Shown one piece after another: positions 1 through 7,327 of a stretch of 8,315 bases of DNA. Positions within the stretch are counted from its first letter, which is position 1; each line of letters begins with the position of its first letter. A program made the translations under genes and the position numbers. Under the pieces are notes generated by a model. That model was not told where the DNA came from, searched no databases, and saw only the letters and a program-made list of their open reading frames with translations. The DNA comes from UBA4416 sp031539425 (GTDB taxonomy: Bacteria; Bacteroidota; Bacteroidia; B-17B0; Aurantibacillaceae), in assembly GCA_031539425.1 (NCBI GenBank), contig JAVKLI010000098.1:1-8315 (forward strand). The letters are read 5' to 3'.

Positions 1-141
1 AATTTTTTTTCGAGGCACTCCAAATATTTCAAAAAAAGCATCTAAAAAAGGTTTTGCATCTGCTTCTTCGTTTGAAGTGTCTGCCCATTCTTTTGAGAAA
101 CTTAATGCTCTATCTTTTATTTCGTTCCAGCTTAATGGCAT
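1..141 (-). CDS. MmeI-like DNA methyltransferase/restriction protein, N-terminal fragment
   Basis: An open frame starts at the ATG complementary to 139-141 and runs 47 codons off the left edge without a stop. It begins MPLSWNEIKDRALSFSKEW and continues through a D-A-K-P-F-L-D-A-F-F-E-I-F-G-V-P-R-K-K segment. The pattern 'LSWNEI..RA..F...W', followed by an acidic stretch and 'F...FF.IFG..R+', is what I know from the extreme N terminus of the MmeI-like class I SAM-dependent DNA methyltransferases. These are large single-chain type II restriction-modification enzymes with an N-terminal nuclease part, a methylase core and a target-recognition part. Only the N-terminal helical lead-in is visible here. 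The nuclease and methylase motifs lie outside the window, so it cannot be told whether the gene is intact or has cleavage activity. It follows the pseudouridine synthase by 65 nt on the same strand and may be co-transcribed with it. Family assignment is by recognition only. Confidence 0.7.
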   Translation of the reverse strand, partial: MPLSWNEIKDRALSFSKEWADTSNEEADAKPFLDAFFEIFGVPRKKI

Positions 142-206
142 GCGTTACTTGTAAAGTACTAATATAATTATTTTATTTAGGCACATATTATGGTTTGATT
201 TATGCA

Positions 207-908
207 TTAAAACTTAATAGATGCTCCATTTATTAAGGTTTTCCAAACCACGTCATTCATATTTGGCAAGCACGTTAGTTTGACAGCTTCATTTTTTACA
301 GGATGCATAAATTCAATTTTGTAGGCATGCAAGTGCAAGGATGCGTTGGTATTTGAACGCGAGTACCCATATTTTAAATCACCTTTTATGGGGCAATTAA
401 TAGCAGCTAGTTGCGCCCGTATTTGATGATGCCTACCGGTTAGCAAGTTAATATTTAATAAAAAATAGTTATCTGAAACAGCCATTTGGGTATAAATGAG
501 TTCGGCTTTTAATGCGTCTTTTTGCTCAGCAGTAAAGGCATATGATTTGTTTTGTTTTTCGTTTTTAATTAAATAGTGTGTTAAATGGGCTGACTGCTGT
601 ACTGGTTTATTTTTTACTACAGCTAAATACGTTTTTTGAATTTGTTTTGTTTTAAACAATTCGTTCATTCTACTTAGTGCTTTACTAGTTTTTGCAAAAA
701 TCACAATGCCCGATACGGGCCTATCTAACCTGTGGCACACACCACAAAATACATTAAAGGGTTTGTTGTCTCGTTTTTTAATAAATGCTTTTACATGTTC
801 CGATAAGGGTACATCACCTGTTTTATCGCCTTGTACAATTTGCCCGGGTAGTTTATTAATAATTATTAAATGATTGTCTTCGTATATAATTTGTGAGTTA
901 TCAATCAT
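207..908 (-). CDS. RluA-family RNA pseudouridine synthase
   Basis: This 233-residue protein converts uridine to pseudouridine in rRNA or tRNA. The family signature HRLDRPVSG is at residues 59-67, with the catalytic aspartate at D62. The second conserved block, TGRHHQIRAQLA, is at 157-168, and GDLKYG at 176-181 completes the active-site cleft. The N terminus goes straight into the catalytic fold (IIYEDNHLIIINKLPG), so there is no S4 RNA-binding domain. That resembles RluA itself (about 220 residues) rather than RluC or RluD. The target uridine cannot be read from the sequence, so no numbered symbol is given. The ATG start lies 13 nt after the amidase stop, which suggests one leftward transcript. 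The gene looks intact, with no frameshift or missing motif. Confidence 0.93.
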   Translation of the reverse strand: MIDNSQIIYEDNHLIIINKLPGQIVQGDKTGDVPLSEHVKAFIKKRDNKPFNVFCGVCHRLDRPVSGIVIFAKTSKALSRMNELFKTKQIQKTYLAVVKNKPVQQSAHLTHYLIKNEKQNKSYAFTAEQKDALKAELIYTQMAVSDNYFLLNINLLTGRHHQIRAQLAAINCPIKGDLKYGYSRSNTNASLHLHAYKIEFMHPVKNEAVKLTCLPNMNDVVWKTLINGASIKF

Positions 909-921
909 ATAAATGGATAAA

Positions 922-2667
922 TTATTTTTTTGTTTTTTGTATCACATCAGCTAAGGGTACTTTTTTACCATTACTAAATGCTACAATAAAACAATCTTTA
1001 TAATTTAATTGCTTTAGTTTTGATTGATAAATTACAGCACTTTGTAAGTTAGTAAATACACCAGAGGTAAATTTGTAAGTATTATTTTCTATATAACTGT
1101 TAACGTTTTGTACATTTTCAAATTTTTGATTAGGGTTGGATGAAGAGCCAATTTGCACAGAAAAATAGGTGTTTTGAATTTGCTTTTGATTTGGCAATGT
1201 ATTATATTTTTTGGTAGATACTTCAGTTTTTACTTTACTTGAAGTTGTTGTAATTAAATTACTTTGATTATCACTAAAGTAACGTTGTTTGGTTTCGATC
1301 AATGGCACTTCGCCTACTTTGGTTTGTATGCTAACAGACGCTCTTCCCTTTTTTTGAGATTCTTCCTTTGGCTCTACTTCTTCAGTTTCTTCTTCGGTTT
1401 CTTCTTCGGTTTCTAAAGTATCGTTAACAGCTTTTGCTTGTGATGATGATTTTGATCCCGATACTTTATTTGTGGTTGTATTAATGTTAATGGGTTTTTC
1501 TTTTGGTTCTTTGTTAGCTATGTTTTGATCTATATTTGGATTATCATCTTCATCGCTATTATCAGCAGATATATCATTATTAGTTTGGTTTATTTTTTTT
1601 TGATTTTGCTCAATATATTTTTGGCTTACTATTTCAGAATTTACTTTGTTGGTATCTTCTTGTTCTTTTTCCAATTCTGCATTTTGGGTTGTAATAGCAG
1701 GCATTGTTGTTGAGTTTTGAGAGCTTAGTAGTAATGAATTTTCTACGTTGTTTAACTTTAAAGATTCTTTATCGTTACCTTCTCGTTCATTTTTATAATC
1801 ATAAAATCCTTTAAAAATGGCTAAGGCAATTTCTTTTTGTCCTTGTTTTGAGGCCAAATATTTTTCTTCGTCAGGGTTTGTTAAATAACCAATTTCGGTT
1901 AATATACTTGGCATAGCCGTGCGCCAAAGCACCCAAAGGCTGGCACGGTGCACTCCTTTATCTACTCTGTTATGTAATGTTTTATAATTGGTTTGTACCT
2001 TAAAGGCTATATTAGCACTATTTACTACATAGGCCGCTGTGTAATTACTCATGAGTATGTAGCTTTCTATACTATTTGGGTCAAAACCTTTGTAGGTATT
2101 GTCGTAGTTTTTTTCTAATAACATAGCGGCATTTTCTCGTTGTGTTACTTGCATTTTACCTATTTCGTTTTGAATACCCATCACATAGGTTTCTGTACCA
2201 AAAGGCTCAGGGTTGGCTTCTTCTATGGCACGCTTGTGCCCGTTTTTAGTAGTATAGTATTTTGGCGTCATTTTACCATATTTATCTTTAAATAGTTTTG
2301 GCCTACCTGATGCGTTGCAATGAATTGATATAAACATATCTGCCTTCATTTTGTTAGCAATTTTGGCTCTATCCTCCAAATCTATTAGGGTGTCTGTTTT
2401 TCGGGTATATACTACACGTACATCGGGTAAGTGTTTTTCAATAAGCTCACCTAGCATTAAAGCTACCGCAAGCGATACATCTTTTTCTTTATACATTTTA
2501 CCTAAACAGCCGGGATCATGCCCTCCATGTCCTGCATCTATTACGATGGTAGCTATTTTTAATTTTGGTGTACCAAAAGTGCGAGTGTAAAAAGAACTTG
2601 AAATAGCTAAAATGAATAGTAAATAAGCTTTATATTTTAACCTTATTTTTGATTTTTTTTGTTGCAT
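922..2667 (-). CDS. N-acetylmuramoyl-L-alanine amidase (Amidase_3) with C-terminal SPOR-like domain
   Basis: This is a zinc-dependent peptidoglycan amidase that cuts the bond between MurNAc and L-Ala, acting in the periplasm. I start it at the ATG at 2667 (581 residues); a GTG lies one codon upstream. Residues 1-32 are basic and then hydrophobic (AYLLFILAISSSF), consistent with a signal peptide or anchor. The Amidase_3 fold spans about 39-293. Zinc ligands are H47 (IDAGHGGHDPG), E61 (KEKDVSL) and H116 (SIHCNA), with catalytic E258 in TEIGYLTNP. Roughly 65 extra residues between H116 and the second half (about 122-190, containing GTETYVMG) match the inserted loop of Bacteroidota amidases. A low-complexity linker rich in N, S, T and E (about 297-500) carries a short acidic repeat. 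Residues 501-575 (VQIGSS...FTSGVF...YKDCFIVAF) look like a SPOR-like domain, a fold that binds denuded glycan at division sites. The gene is divergent from lptD. Confidence 0.94.
   Translation of the reverse strand: MQQKKSKIRLKYKAYLLFILAISSSFYTRTFGTPKLKIATIVIDAGHGGHDPGCLGKMYKEKDVSLAVALMLGELIEKHLPDVRVVYTRKTDTLIDLEDRAKIANKMKADMFISIHCNASGRPKLFKDKYGKMTPKYYTTKNGHKRAIEEANPEPFGTETYVMGIQNEIGKMQVTQRENAAMLLEKNYDNTYKGFDPNSIESYILMSNYTAAYVVNSANIAFKVQTNYKTLHNRVDKGVHRASLWVLWRTAMPSILTEIGYLTNPDEEKYLASKQGQKEIALAIFKGFYDYKNEREGNDKESLKLNNVENSLLLSSQNSTTMPAITTQNAELEKEQEDTNKVNSEIVSQKYIEQNQKKINQTNNDISADNSDEDDNPNIDQNIANKEPKEKPININTTTNKVSGSKSSSQAKAVNDTLETEEETEEETEEVEPKEESQKKGRASVSIQTKVGEVPLIETKQRYFSDNQSNLITTTSSKVKTEVSTKKYNTLPNQKQIQNTYFSVQIGSSSNPNQKFENVQNVNSYIENNTYKFTSGVFTNLQSAVIYQSKLKQLNYKDCFIVAFSNGKKVPLADVIQKTKK
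1378..1413 (-). repeat. 12-bp tandem repeat, three units, inside the amidase linker
   Basis: Three consecutive 12-bp units at 1378-1389, 1390-1401 and 1402-1413 read TTCTTCGGTTTC on the plus strand; the first unit has one base change (AGT for GGT). On the coding strand each unit encodes Glu-Thr-Glu-Glu, giving residues 419-430 of the amidase. The unit is a multiple of three, so gain or loss of copies would change linker length without breaking the frame. Confidence 0.9.
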
Positions 2668-2788
2668 CACTTTAGTAAAAAATTAAATAAGTAAATGGTT
2701 ATTAGTAGTTTTACACTTTTATAGCGTTTAAAATTAAAAACTAGAGCCTATCAAATTTTCCAAATACATATTATTTATAACAGGCTTA
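2668..2788. promoter_or_regulatory. Divergent amidase/lptD intergenic region
   Basis: This AT-rich gap separates the leftward amidase start from the rightward lptD and must hold promoters for both. The best rightward match to the Bacteroidota -7 box (TAnnTTTG) is TAGTTTTA at 2706-2713, one base off, with no TTG at the expected -33 distance. No convincing leftward box was found. The lptD-frame stop TAA is at 2735-2737. From 2738 the frame is open into lptD and encodes what looks like its signal peptide, so part of this stretch is probably coding. Confidence 0.4.
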
Positions 2789-5257
2789 TTGTTTATAACT
2801 AACTTAAACCTATATACTCAAGCAAATGTGCCTATTAAAGATAGTTTAAAGCTTAAGGTTAAAAACGATGCTGTTTTACAGCCGCACGAAGAGTTTATAA
2901 ATTCTAAAGTAATTTGCTCTGCTCAGGATTCATCTGTGCTTAATGCCGAAAAAAACATTCTTTCCTTATACAACAACGCTTCTGTAAGGTACGAAAACAT
3001 GGAGCTTAAAGCCGGCATTATAGAGTTAGATATGAATAAAAATACACTTACTGCCTATGCCAGCAAAGATAGCAGTGGTAAAGAAGTTGGATTACCTGTA
3101 TTTACAGAAGGTTCAAAAGTATTAAATAGTAAAAAAATTGTATATAATTTAAAAACAAAAAAAGGACAGGTGTTTGATATTACTACAAAAGAAAGCGAAT
3201 TTTATATAACCGGAAAAGAAGTGTATAAAGACAGCAACAACGTAATGCAACTAAAAGATTTATCATGCATTCCGTGCGATTTTGCCGATGCCCGCACCAA
3301 ATTTAGATCTCGTAAAGCATTAATTATTCCTAATGATAAAATACTTACCGGCCCCCTGTACCTTGAAATTGGGGGCGTACCCACATTTTTAGCCCTACCT
3401 TTTGGATATTTTCCTAATACCAAATCGGGTAAATCAGGCATCATCGTTCCTACCTATGGTAGTACCGAATCATTAGGTTTTTTTTTACGAGATGGCGGTT
3501 ACTACTATAGAGTAAACGAGAGGATGGATTTAACTCTAAAGGGAGACCTGTATGCTAATGGTAGCTGGGCACTTAGAGCTATTAATAGCTATCATGTAAA
3601 GTACAAATACAGCGGCAATTTTAGTTTGAGTTACTCAGAAATTAGTAGAGGCGAAAAAGAAATTCCGGGCAACCTTAAAACCAATACCGATTTTGCTTTA
3701 GCCTGGATACACGTGCAAGACAGTAAAAAAAATCCCAATTCCATTTTTAGCAGCAATGTTAATATTGTTACGCCAGGCTTTAACACCCTCAACTCTTCAG
3801 ATATAAGCAATACCATGCGCACTGCCTTTCAATCAAGCATCAGGTATAACCGTAGCTTTAAAACCTCTAATTTATCTATTAACGCCCGGCACGATCAAAA
3901 TATTATTTCTAAAGACATCAACTTTTATTTTCCTGAAATTACCTACAATATCAACCAATTTTTTCCGTTTAACAACCCCAATAATTTAAATCAAGAACCC
4001 AATGCCCTTACCAAATTAGGCATTACTTACGCACTTGAAGCCCGCAACCAGCTTAGCGGCAAACAAAACACCATATTTGAAGGAAACCTTACAGATAGCA
4101 TGCGCTATGGTATTAGACAACCTATACAAGTTTCAACCAATTTTAATTTTTTTAAACAATTTGTAATTACTCCAGCTATTAATATTAACACCATTCTTTA
4201 CGATAAAACCATTGAAAAATTTTATAACACCAAAACCAATAAACTCAGCCAAACAACCAACAAAAACTTTGTAATAGCTTATGATGCCAATTTTAGCACC
4301 GATTTTAAAACACAAGTAGCTATAGATTATCTATTTACAAAAACACGCCTAACTCAAATACGGCACTTAGTGATACCAACATTAAGATATAATTACCAAC
4401 CCGATTTTACCAACCCCACCTTTGGCTTTTATAAATCATACTTTACCGATTCGTTGCAAAGAAATAACGTAACCTATTCTATTTTTGAAAAAAACCTATA
4501 TGGTGGCCCCTCTCAAGGCAAACAAAACAGTTTGGGATTAAGCCTTAACAATAACTTAGAAGGAAAAATAAAACAACAAACAGACAGCGGCACTACGTAT
4601 AAAAAATTTAAAATATTACATAATTTAAACATTAGCTCCAATTACAATTTTGCTAACGATACCATGCCGCTTGAAAAAATTAATGTGAGCGCCAATACAG
4701 TATTATTTACTTATTTTAATATTGTTTCATCTGGTGTTTTTAACCCTTATTACTACGATTTTGAAAAAAACAGACAAACTAAACAGTTAAATTACAGTGC
4801 CAACGGCACCTTAGCTAAATTTGAATATGGCAATATTGCTGTATCTACCAATATTAATAATGATATTATAGACAAGCTCTTAAAAAACATATTTACAGTA
4901 CAAACTAAGACTGCTGCTGCCGAAAAATCTTTACCCTGGAATATTAGCTTACAATACAACTTTGTGGTAAATGCCACTCAAAAAAAACTAACCCAAACCC
5001 AAACTCTAGGCTTTCAATATTCAGCCTCTTTTACCAAAAATTGGCAGGTGCGCATTAATGGCGGTTATGATTTGGAATCTAAATCCTTTTCACCAACCCA
5101 AATTAATGTAAAACGAGATTTACGTTGCTGGGAAGCTGAAATTAATTGGGTACCCATGGGGCGATTTAAAAGCTATACTATCTCTATCTATTTGAAATCC
5201 AGTATGTTTAGAGATTTAAAAATACCACGTCAAAGAACTTGGTTAGATAACTTATAA
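2789..5257 (+). CDS. lptD: LPS-assembly protein LptD (OstA-like outer-membrane protein)
   Basis: LptD is the outer-membrane beta-barrel that, with LptE, inserts lipopolysaccharide into the outer leaflet. The N-terminal third (about 20-150) is an OstA/LptA-like jellyroll that would receive LPS in the periplasm: SVLNAEKNILSLYNNASVRY, then GIIELDMNKNTLTAYA and SKKIVYNLKTKKGQV. A conserved block follows at about 158-224 (CDFADARTKFRSRKALIIP, then TGPLYLEIGGVP, LALPFGYFP, GIIVPTYG). The rest is alternating-hydrophobic beta-strand sequence, typical of a large barrel, ending in a strand-like tail. The only standard start codon is TTG at 2789, giving 822 residues and no usable signal peptide. The same frame is open back to 2738 and from 2750 encodes K-F-S-K followed by a hydrophobic run ending L-Y-T-Q-A, a good signal peptide. 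The true start is therefore probably upstream, perhaps the ATC at 2750 (835 residues). Function is firm; the start is not. Confidence 0.9.
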   Translation: MFITNLNLYTQANVPIKDSLKLKVKNDAVLQPHEEFINSKVICSAQDSSVLNAEKNILSLYNNASVRYENMELKAGIIELDMNKNTLTAYASKDSSGKEVGLPVFTEGSKVLNSKKIVYNLKTKKGQVFDITTKESEFYITGKEVYKDSNNVMQLKDLSCIPCDFADARTKFRSRKALIIPNDKILTGPLYLEIGGVPTFLALPFGYFPNTKSGKSGIIVPTYGSTESLGFFLRDGGYYYRVNERMDLTLKGDLYANGSWALRAINSYHVKYKYSGNFSLSYSEISRGEKEIPGNLKTNTDFALAWIHVQDSKKNPNSIFSSNVNIVTPGFNTLNSSDISNTMRTAFQSSIRYNRSFKTSNLSINARHDQNIISKDINFYFPEITYNINQFFPFNNPNNLNQEPNALTKLGITYALEARNQLSGKQNTIFEGNLTDSMRYGIRQPIQVSTNFNFFKQFVITPAININTILYDKTIEKFYNTKTNKLSQTTNKNFVIAYDANFSTDFKTQVAIDYLFTKTRLTQIRHLVIPTLRYNYQPDFTNPTFGFYKSYFTDSLQRNNVTYSIFEKNLYGGPSQGKQNSLGLSLNNNLEGKIKQQTDSGTTYKKFKILHNLNISSNYNFANDTMPLEKINVSANTVLFTYFNIVSSGVFNPYYYDFEKNRQTKQLNYSANGTLAKFEYGNIAVSTNINNDIIDKLLKNIFTVQTKTAAAEKSLPWNISLQYNFVVNATQKKLTQTQTLGFQYSASFTKNWQVRINGGYDLESKSFSPTQINVKRDLRCWEAEINWVPMGRFKSYTISIYLKSSMFRDLKIPRQRTWLDNL

Positions 5258-5285
5258 TCAACACCTTAACTTTTATTTACATTTT

Positions 5286-5319
5286 TTTGAAACCATCATT
5301 CAAATATGATATACATTTG
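5286..5319 (+). promoter_or_regulatory. Bacteroidota-type promoter for the BI-1 family gene
   Basis: TTTG at 5286-5289 and TACATTTG at 5312-5319 match the Bacteroidota consensus (TTG near -33, TAnnTTTG near -7). The -7 box is a perfect match and the spacer is 22 nt, within the 17-23 range reported for Flavobacterium promoters. Transcription would start near 5326, giving a leader of about 22 nt before the ATG at 5348. It lies after the lptD stop, so the downstream gene can be expressed independently of lptD. Confidence 0.6.
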
Positions 5320-5325
5320 ACATTG

Positions 5326-5341
5326 AATTTTTTAAAAAATT
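5326..5341 (+). repeat. A/T palindrome in the leader of the BI-1 family gene
   Basis: AATTTTTTAAAAAATT is a perfect 16-bp palindrome that ends 6 nt before the ATG at 5348. It falls at the predicted transcription start and 5' leader. In RNA, a pure A-U stem with no loop would be weak. It may simply be the AT-rich leader usual in this phylum, and no function can be assigned. Confidence 0.6.
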
Positions 5342-5347
5342 AATACC

Positions 5348-6091
5348 ATGGAAAACAATTTAAACAACTTTGATTTTAAAACAATAAATATTATAGATAA
5401 TACACAAGCCAAAAAAGGCATAGCAGCAGTATTTGCTTGGATGTTTGTTGGCATGATTCTTACAACGGTTGCATCATTATCTTTTGCGTTTGTACCCGAA
5501 TTATTAAAAACAATGCTAGTTATTGATGAATCTACAGGCCAAATAATAGGGAAATCAATGCTTGGGCATTTGGTAACTTTTGCACCATTAATTTTATTAA
5601 TAGTTATTGGTGCTGCCAGTAGCCGTATGTCGTTTAAAGGACTAGCGGCCTTATTTATAGCTTTTACCGTATTATTTGGCACGAGTATTAGTTTTATATT
5701 TTTTATTTATAATATTGGCACTATTGTTAATGTATTTTTATCTACCTGTGCTTTATTTGGCGTTATGGCTGCTATGGGCTACTTTACAAAAACAGATTTA
5801 ACCAAAATGGGCAACCTTTTAGGTGTAGCTGTAATAGGTATTTTTATTGCTTCGCTTATTAATTTATTTATGAAAAGCGACCAAATGGGTTACATCATTA
5901 GCGTTATAGCTGTAGTTATTTTTACAGGTTTAACAGCTTACGATATGCAAAAGATTAAAAACATGATGGTAGCTTATGATGGATCTGACGATTTTAAAAA
6001 AGTAACCCTATTTGGTGCTTTAAGCCTTTACTTAGATTTTGTTAACCTATTTTTATCATTATTAAGAGTATTTGGTGGCAATAAAGATTAA
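5348..6091 (+). CDS. Bax inhibitor-1/YccA family membrane protein
   Basis: This 247-residue integral membrane protein has seven predicted helices at about 26-48, 75-91, 97-120, 126-145, 156-174, 180-196 and 220-240. The family hallmarks are present: GLTAYDMQKIK at 194-204 and GALSLYLDFVNLFLSLLR at 223-240. D199 and D230 are likely equivalents of the paired aspartates that form the pH-sensitive latch in the Bacillus homologue YetJ, a calcium leak channel. Bacterial members are linked to calcium flux or to membrane-protein quality control through FtsH (E. coli YccA). Which of these applies here is unknown, so no symbol is given. The first 25 residues are polar and cytoplasmic. The ATG has no Shine-Dalgarno sequence but is preceded by a good promoter. 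It sits between lptD and recA on the same strand, with its own and recA's promoter-like boxes suggesting separate transcription. Confidence 0.93.
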   Translation: MENNLNNFDFKTINIIDNTQAKKGIAAVFAWMFVGMILTTVASLSFAFVPELLKTMLVIDESTGQIIGKSMLGHLVTFAPLILLIVIGAASSRMSFKGLAALFIAFTVLFGTSISFIFFIYNIGTIVNVFLSTCALFGVMAAMGYFTKTDLTKMGNLLGVAVIGIFIASLINLFMKSDQMGYIISVIAVVIFTGLTAYDMQKIKNMMVAYDGSDDFKKVTLFGALSLYLDFVNLFLSLLRVFGGNKD

Positions 6092-6129
6092 TTGATTATT
6101 GATATTGCTTTAAAGTAGTAACAAAATCA

Positions 6130-6169
6130 ACATTTTAAGCCTTATCTACAAAATGTAGCAATACATTGC
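6130..6169 (+). promoter_or_regulatory. Clustered inverted repeats upstream of recA (candidate operator)
   Basis: Three overlapping dyads lie here. ACATTTT (6130-6136) pairs with AAAATGT (6150-6156). CTACA (6146-6150) pairs with TGTAG (6154-6158) across three A bases. GCAAT (6158-6162) pairs with ATTGC (6165-6169) across two bases. All arms are perfect. The cluster ends 13 nt before the recA -7 box at 6183, so a protein bound here would overlap or adjoin the polymerase site. A LexA-type SOS operator is possible, but none of the dyads matches a well-known SOS box. In such AT-rich DNA, short dyads also arise by chance. Confidence 0.35.
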
Positions 6170-6182
6170 TTGAATTTGAAGC

Positions 6183-6190
6183 TAAATTTG
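6183..6190 (+). promoter_or_regulatory. Candidate -7 promoter box for recA
   Basis: TAAATTTG is a perfect match to the Bacteroidota -7 consensus TAnnTTTG. Transcription would begin near 6197, leaving a leader of about 27 nt before the recA ATG. The -33 side is weak: the closest TTG (6166-6168) gives a spacer of only 14 nt, shorter than usual, which could mean that an activator is involved or that this box is fortuitous. Confidence 0.5.
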
Positions 6191-6223
6191 TCATCATAAA
6201 ACAACAATTTAAATCTCAAAATT

Positions 6224-7303
6224 ATGGCAAAGAAAGTAACAGAAGACATATTAGAAACAGTAGTAGCACCAAAAAAAGAAATGGCCGAAAAAAAAGCAGT
6301 AAATACCGAAAAATTAAAAGCCTTACAGCTTACTCTAGATAAATTAGAGAAAACTTATGGCAAGGGAGCTATTATGAAGCTTGGTGATAGCACCATTGAG
6401 CCAGTAGATGTAATATCTACCGGATCGTTAGGGTTAAATATAGCCTTAGGTATTGGCGGTTTGCCAAAAGGTAGGGTAGTAGAAATATACGGGCCCGAAT
6501 CATCAGGAAAAACAACCCTAGCTATACATGCCATAGCCAATGTGCAAAAAACGGGCGGTATTGCAGCCATTATAGATGCTGAACACGCCTTTGATAGAGC
6601 TTATGCCGAAAAACTAGGCGTTGATACTAAAAGCCTTTTAATCTCTCAGCCAGATAATGGCGAGCAAGCTTTAGAAATAGCTGATAACCTTATTCGTTCA
6701 GGTGCCGTAGATTTAGTAGTAATCGATTCTGTAGCAGCACTTACCCCAAAGGCCGAAATAGAAGGCGAAATGGGAGACAGCAGAATGGGTTTGCAAGCCC
6801 GATTAATGAGTCAGGCACTTAGAAAATTAACCGGAACTATTAATAAAACAGGCTGCTGCTGCATCTTTATAAACCAATTAAGAGAAAAAATTGGCATAAT
6901 GTTTGGTAACCCCGAAACTACAACAGGTGGAAATGCCCTTAAATTTTACGCTTCGGTTCGTTTAGATATTCGTCGTGTAAGTCAAATAAAAGACGGAGAT
7001 AATGTTACAGGAAACAGAACCCGAGTAAAAGTGATTAAAAACAAACTAGCACCGCCATTTAAAAATACAGAGTTTGACATTGTATTTGGTGAAGGTATCA
7101 GTAAAGTGGGCGAAATTATTGATATTGGTGTAGAAAAAAACATTATCAAAAAAAGTGGTTCGTGGTTTAGCTACGAAGAAACTAAACTAGGGCAAGGAAG
7201 AGATTCAGTTAAAACTTTGTTTTTAGAAAACCCCGATTTAGCAGACGAAATAGAAAATAAAATAATAGAAGCCCTTAAAGCAGAGGCATCCAACGCATCT
7301 TAA
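6224..7303 (+). CDS. recA: Recombinase RecA
   Basis: This 359-residue RecA is the ATP-dependent strand-exchange protein of homologous recombination and co-protease of the SOS response. Walker A is GPESSGKTT at 90-98. The catalytic glutamate is E120 in DAEHAFD, and Walker B is [12 protein letters not shown] at 162-173. DNA-binding loop L1 is around 178-197 ([20 protein letters not shown]), and L2 follows INQLREKIG (216-224) through NPETTTGG (229-236). Strand residues 211-213 are three consecutive cysteines, a feature I associate with Bacteroidota RecA. Relative to E. coli RecA there is a Lys/Glu-rich N-terminal extension of about 23 residues, and the strongly acidic C-terminal tail is missing (end KAEASNAS). 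That tail is autoinhibitory in E. coli, so regulation may differ. The ATG is preceded by an A-rich leader without a Shine-Dalgarno sequence. A terminator follows 24 nt after the stop. Confidence 0.98.
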   Translation: MAKKVTEDILETVVAPKKEMAEKKAVNTEKLKALQLTLDKLEKTYGKGAIMKLGDSTIEPVDVISTGSLGLNIALGIGGLPKGRVVEIYGPESSGKTTLAIHAIANVQKTGGIAAIIDAEHAFDRAYAEKLGVDTKSLLISQPDNGEQALEIADNLIRSGAVDLVVIDSVAALTPKAEIEGEMGDSRMGLQARLMSQALRKLTGTINKTGCCCIFINQLREKIGIMFGNPETTTGGNALKFYASVRLDIRRVSQIKDGDNVTGNRTRVKVIKNKLAPPFKNTEFDIVFGEGISKVGEIIDIGVEKNIIKKSGSWFSYEETKLGQGRDSVKTLFLENPDLADEIENKIIEALKAEASNAS

Positions 7304-7327
7304 TTTGAGATTTATTTTGTGTTGACG

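Noticed and set aside
146..158. TACTT-GTA-AAGTA dyad between the pseudouridine synthase and the MmeI-like gene, considered as a terminator
   Set aside because: The stem is 5 bp and AT-rich, and no T-tract follows on the minus strand, so it is too weak to call.
1525..1713. Plus-strand frame with a very hydrophobic 62-residue product, resembling a small membrane protein
   Set aside because: It mirrors the Asn/Lys-rich linker of the amidase, whose AT-rich complement reads as Ile/Phe/Leu codons. No promoter or initiation context supports it.
2351..2590. A 79-codon plus-strand open frame
   Set aside because: It is opposite the well-supported catalytic domain of the amidase and has no protein-like signature of its own.
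3202..3444. An 80-codon minus-strand open frame
   Set aside because: It is a shadow of the conserved LptD block, with no recognisable domain or start context.
5332..5682. A 116-codon open frame on the minus strand
   Set aside because: It lies antisense to the BI-1 family gene, resembles no family I know, and is explained by the codon bias of the real gene.
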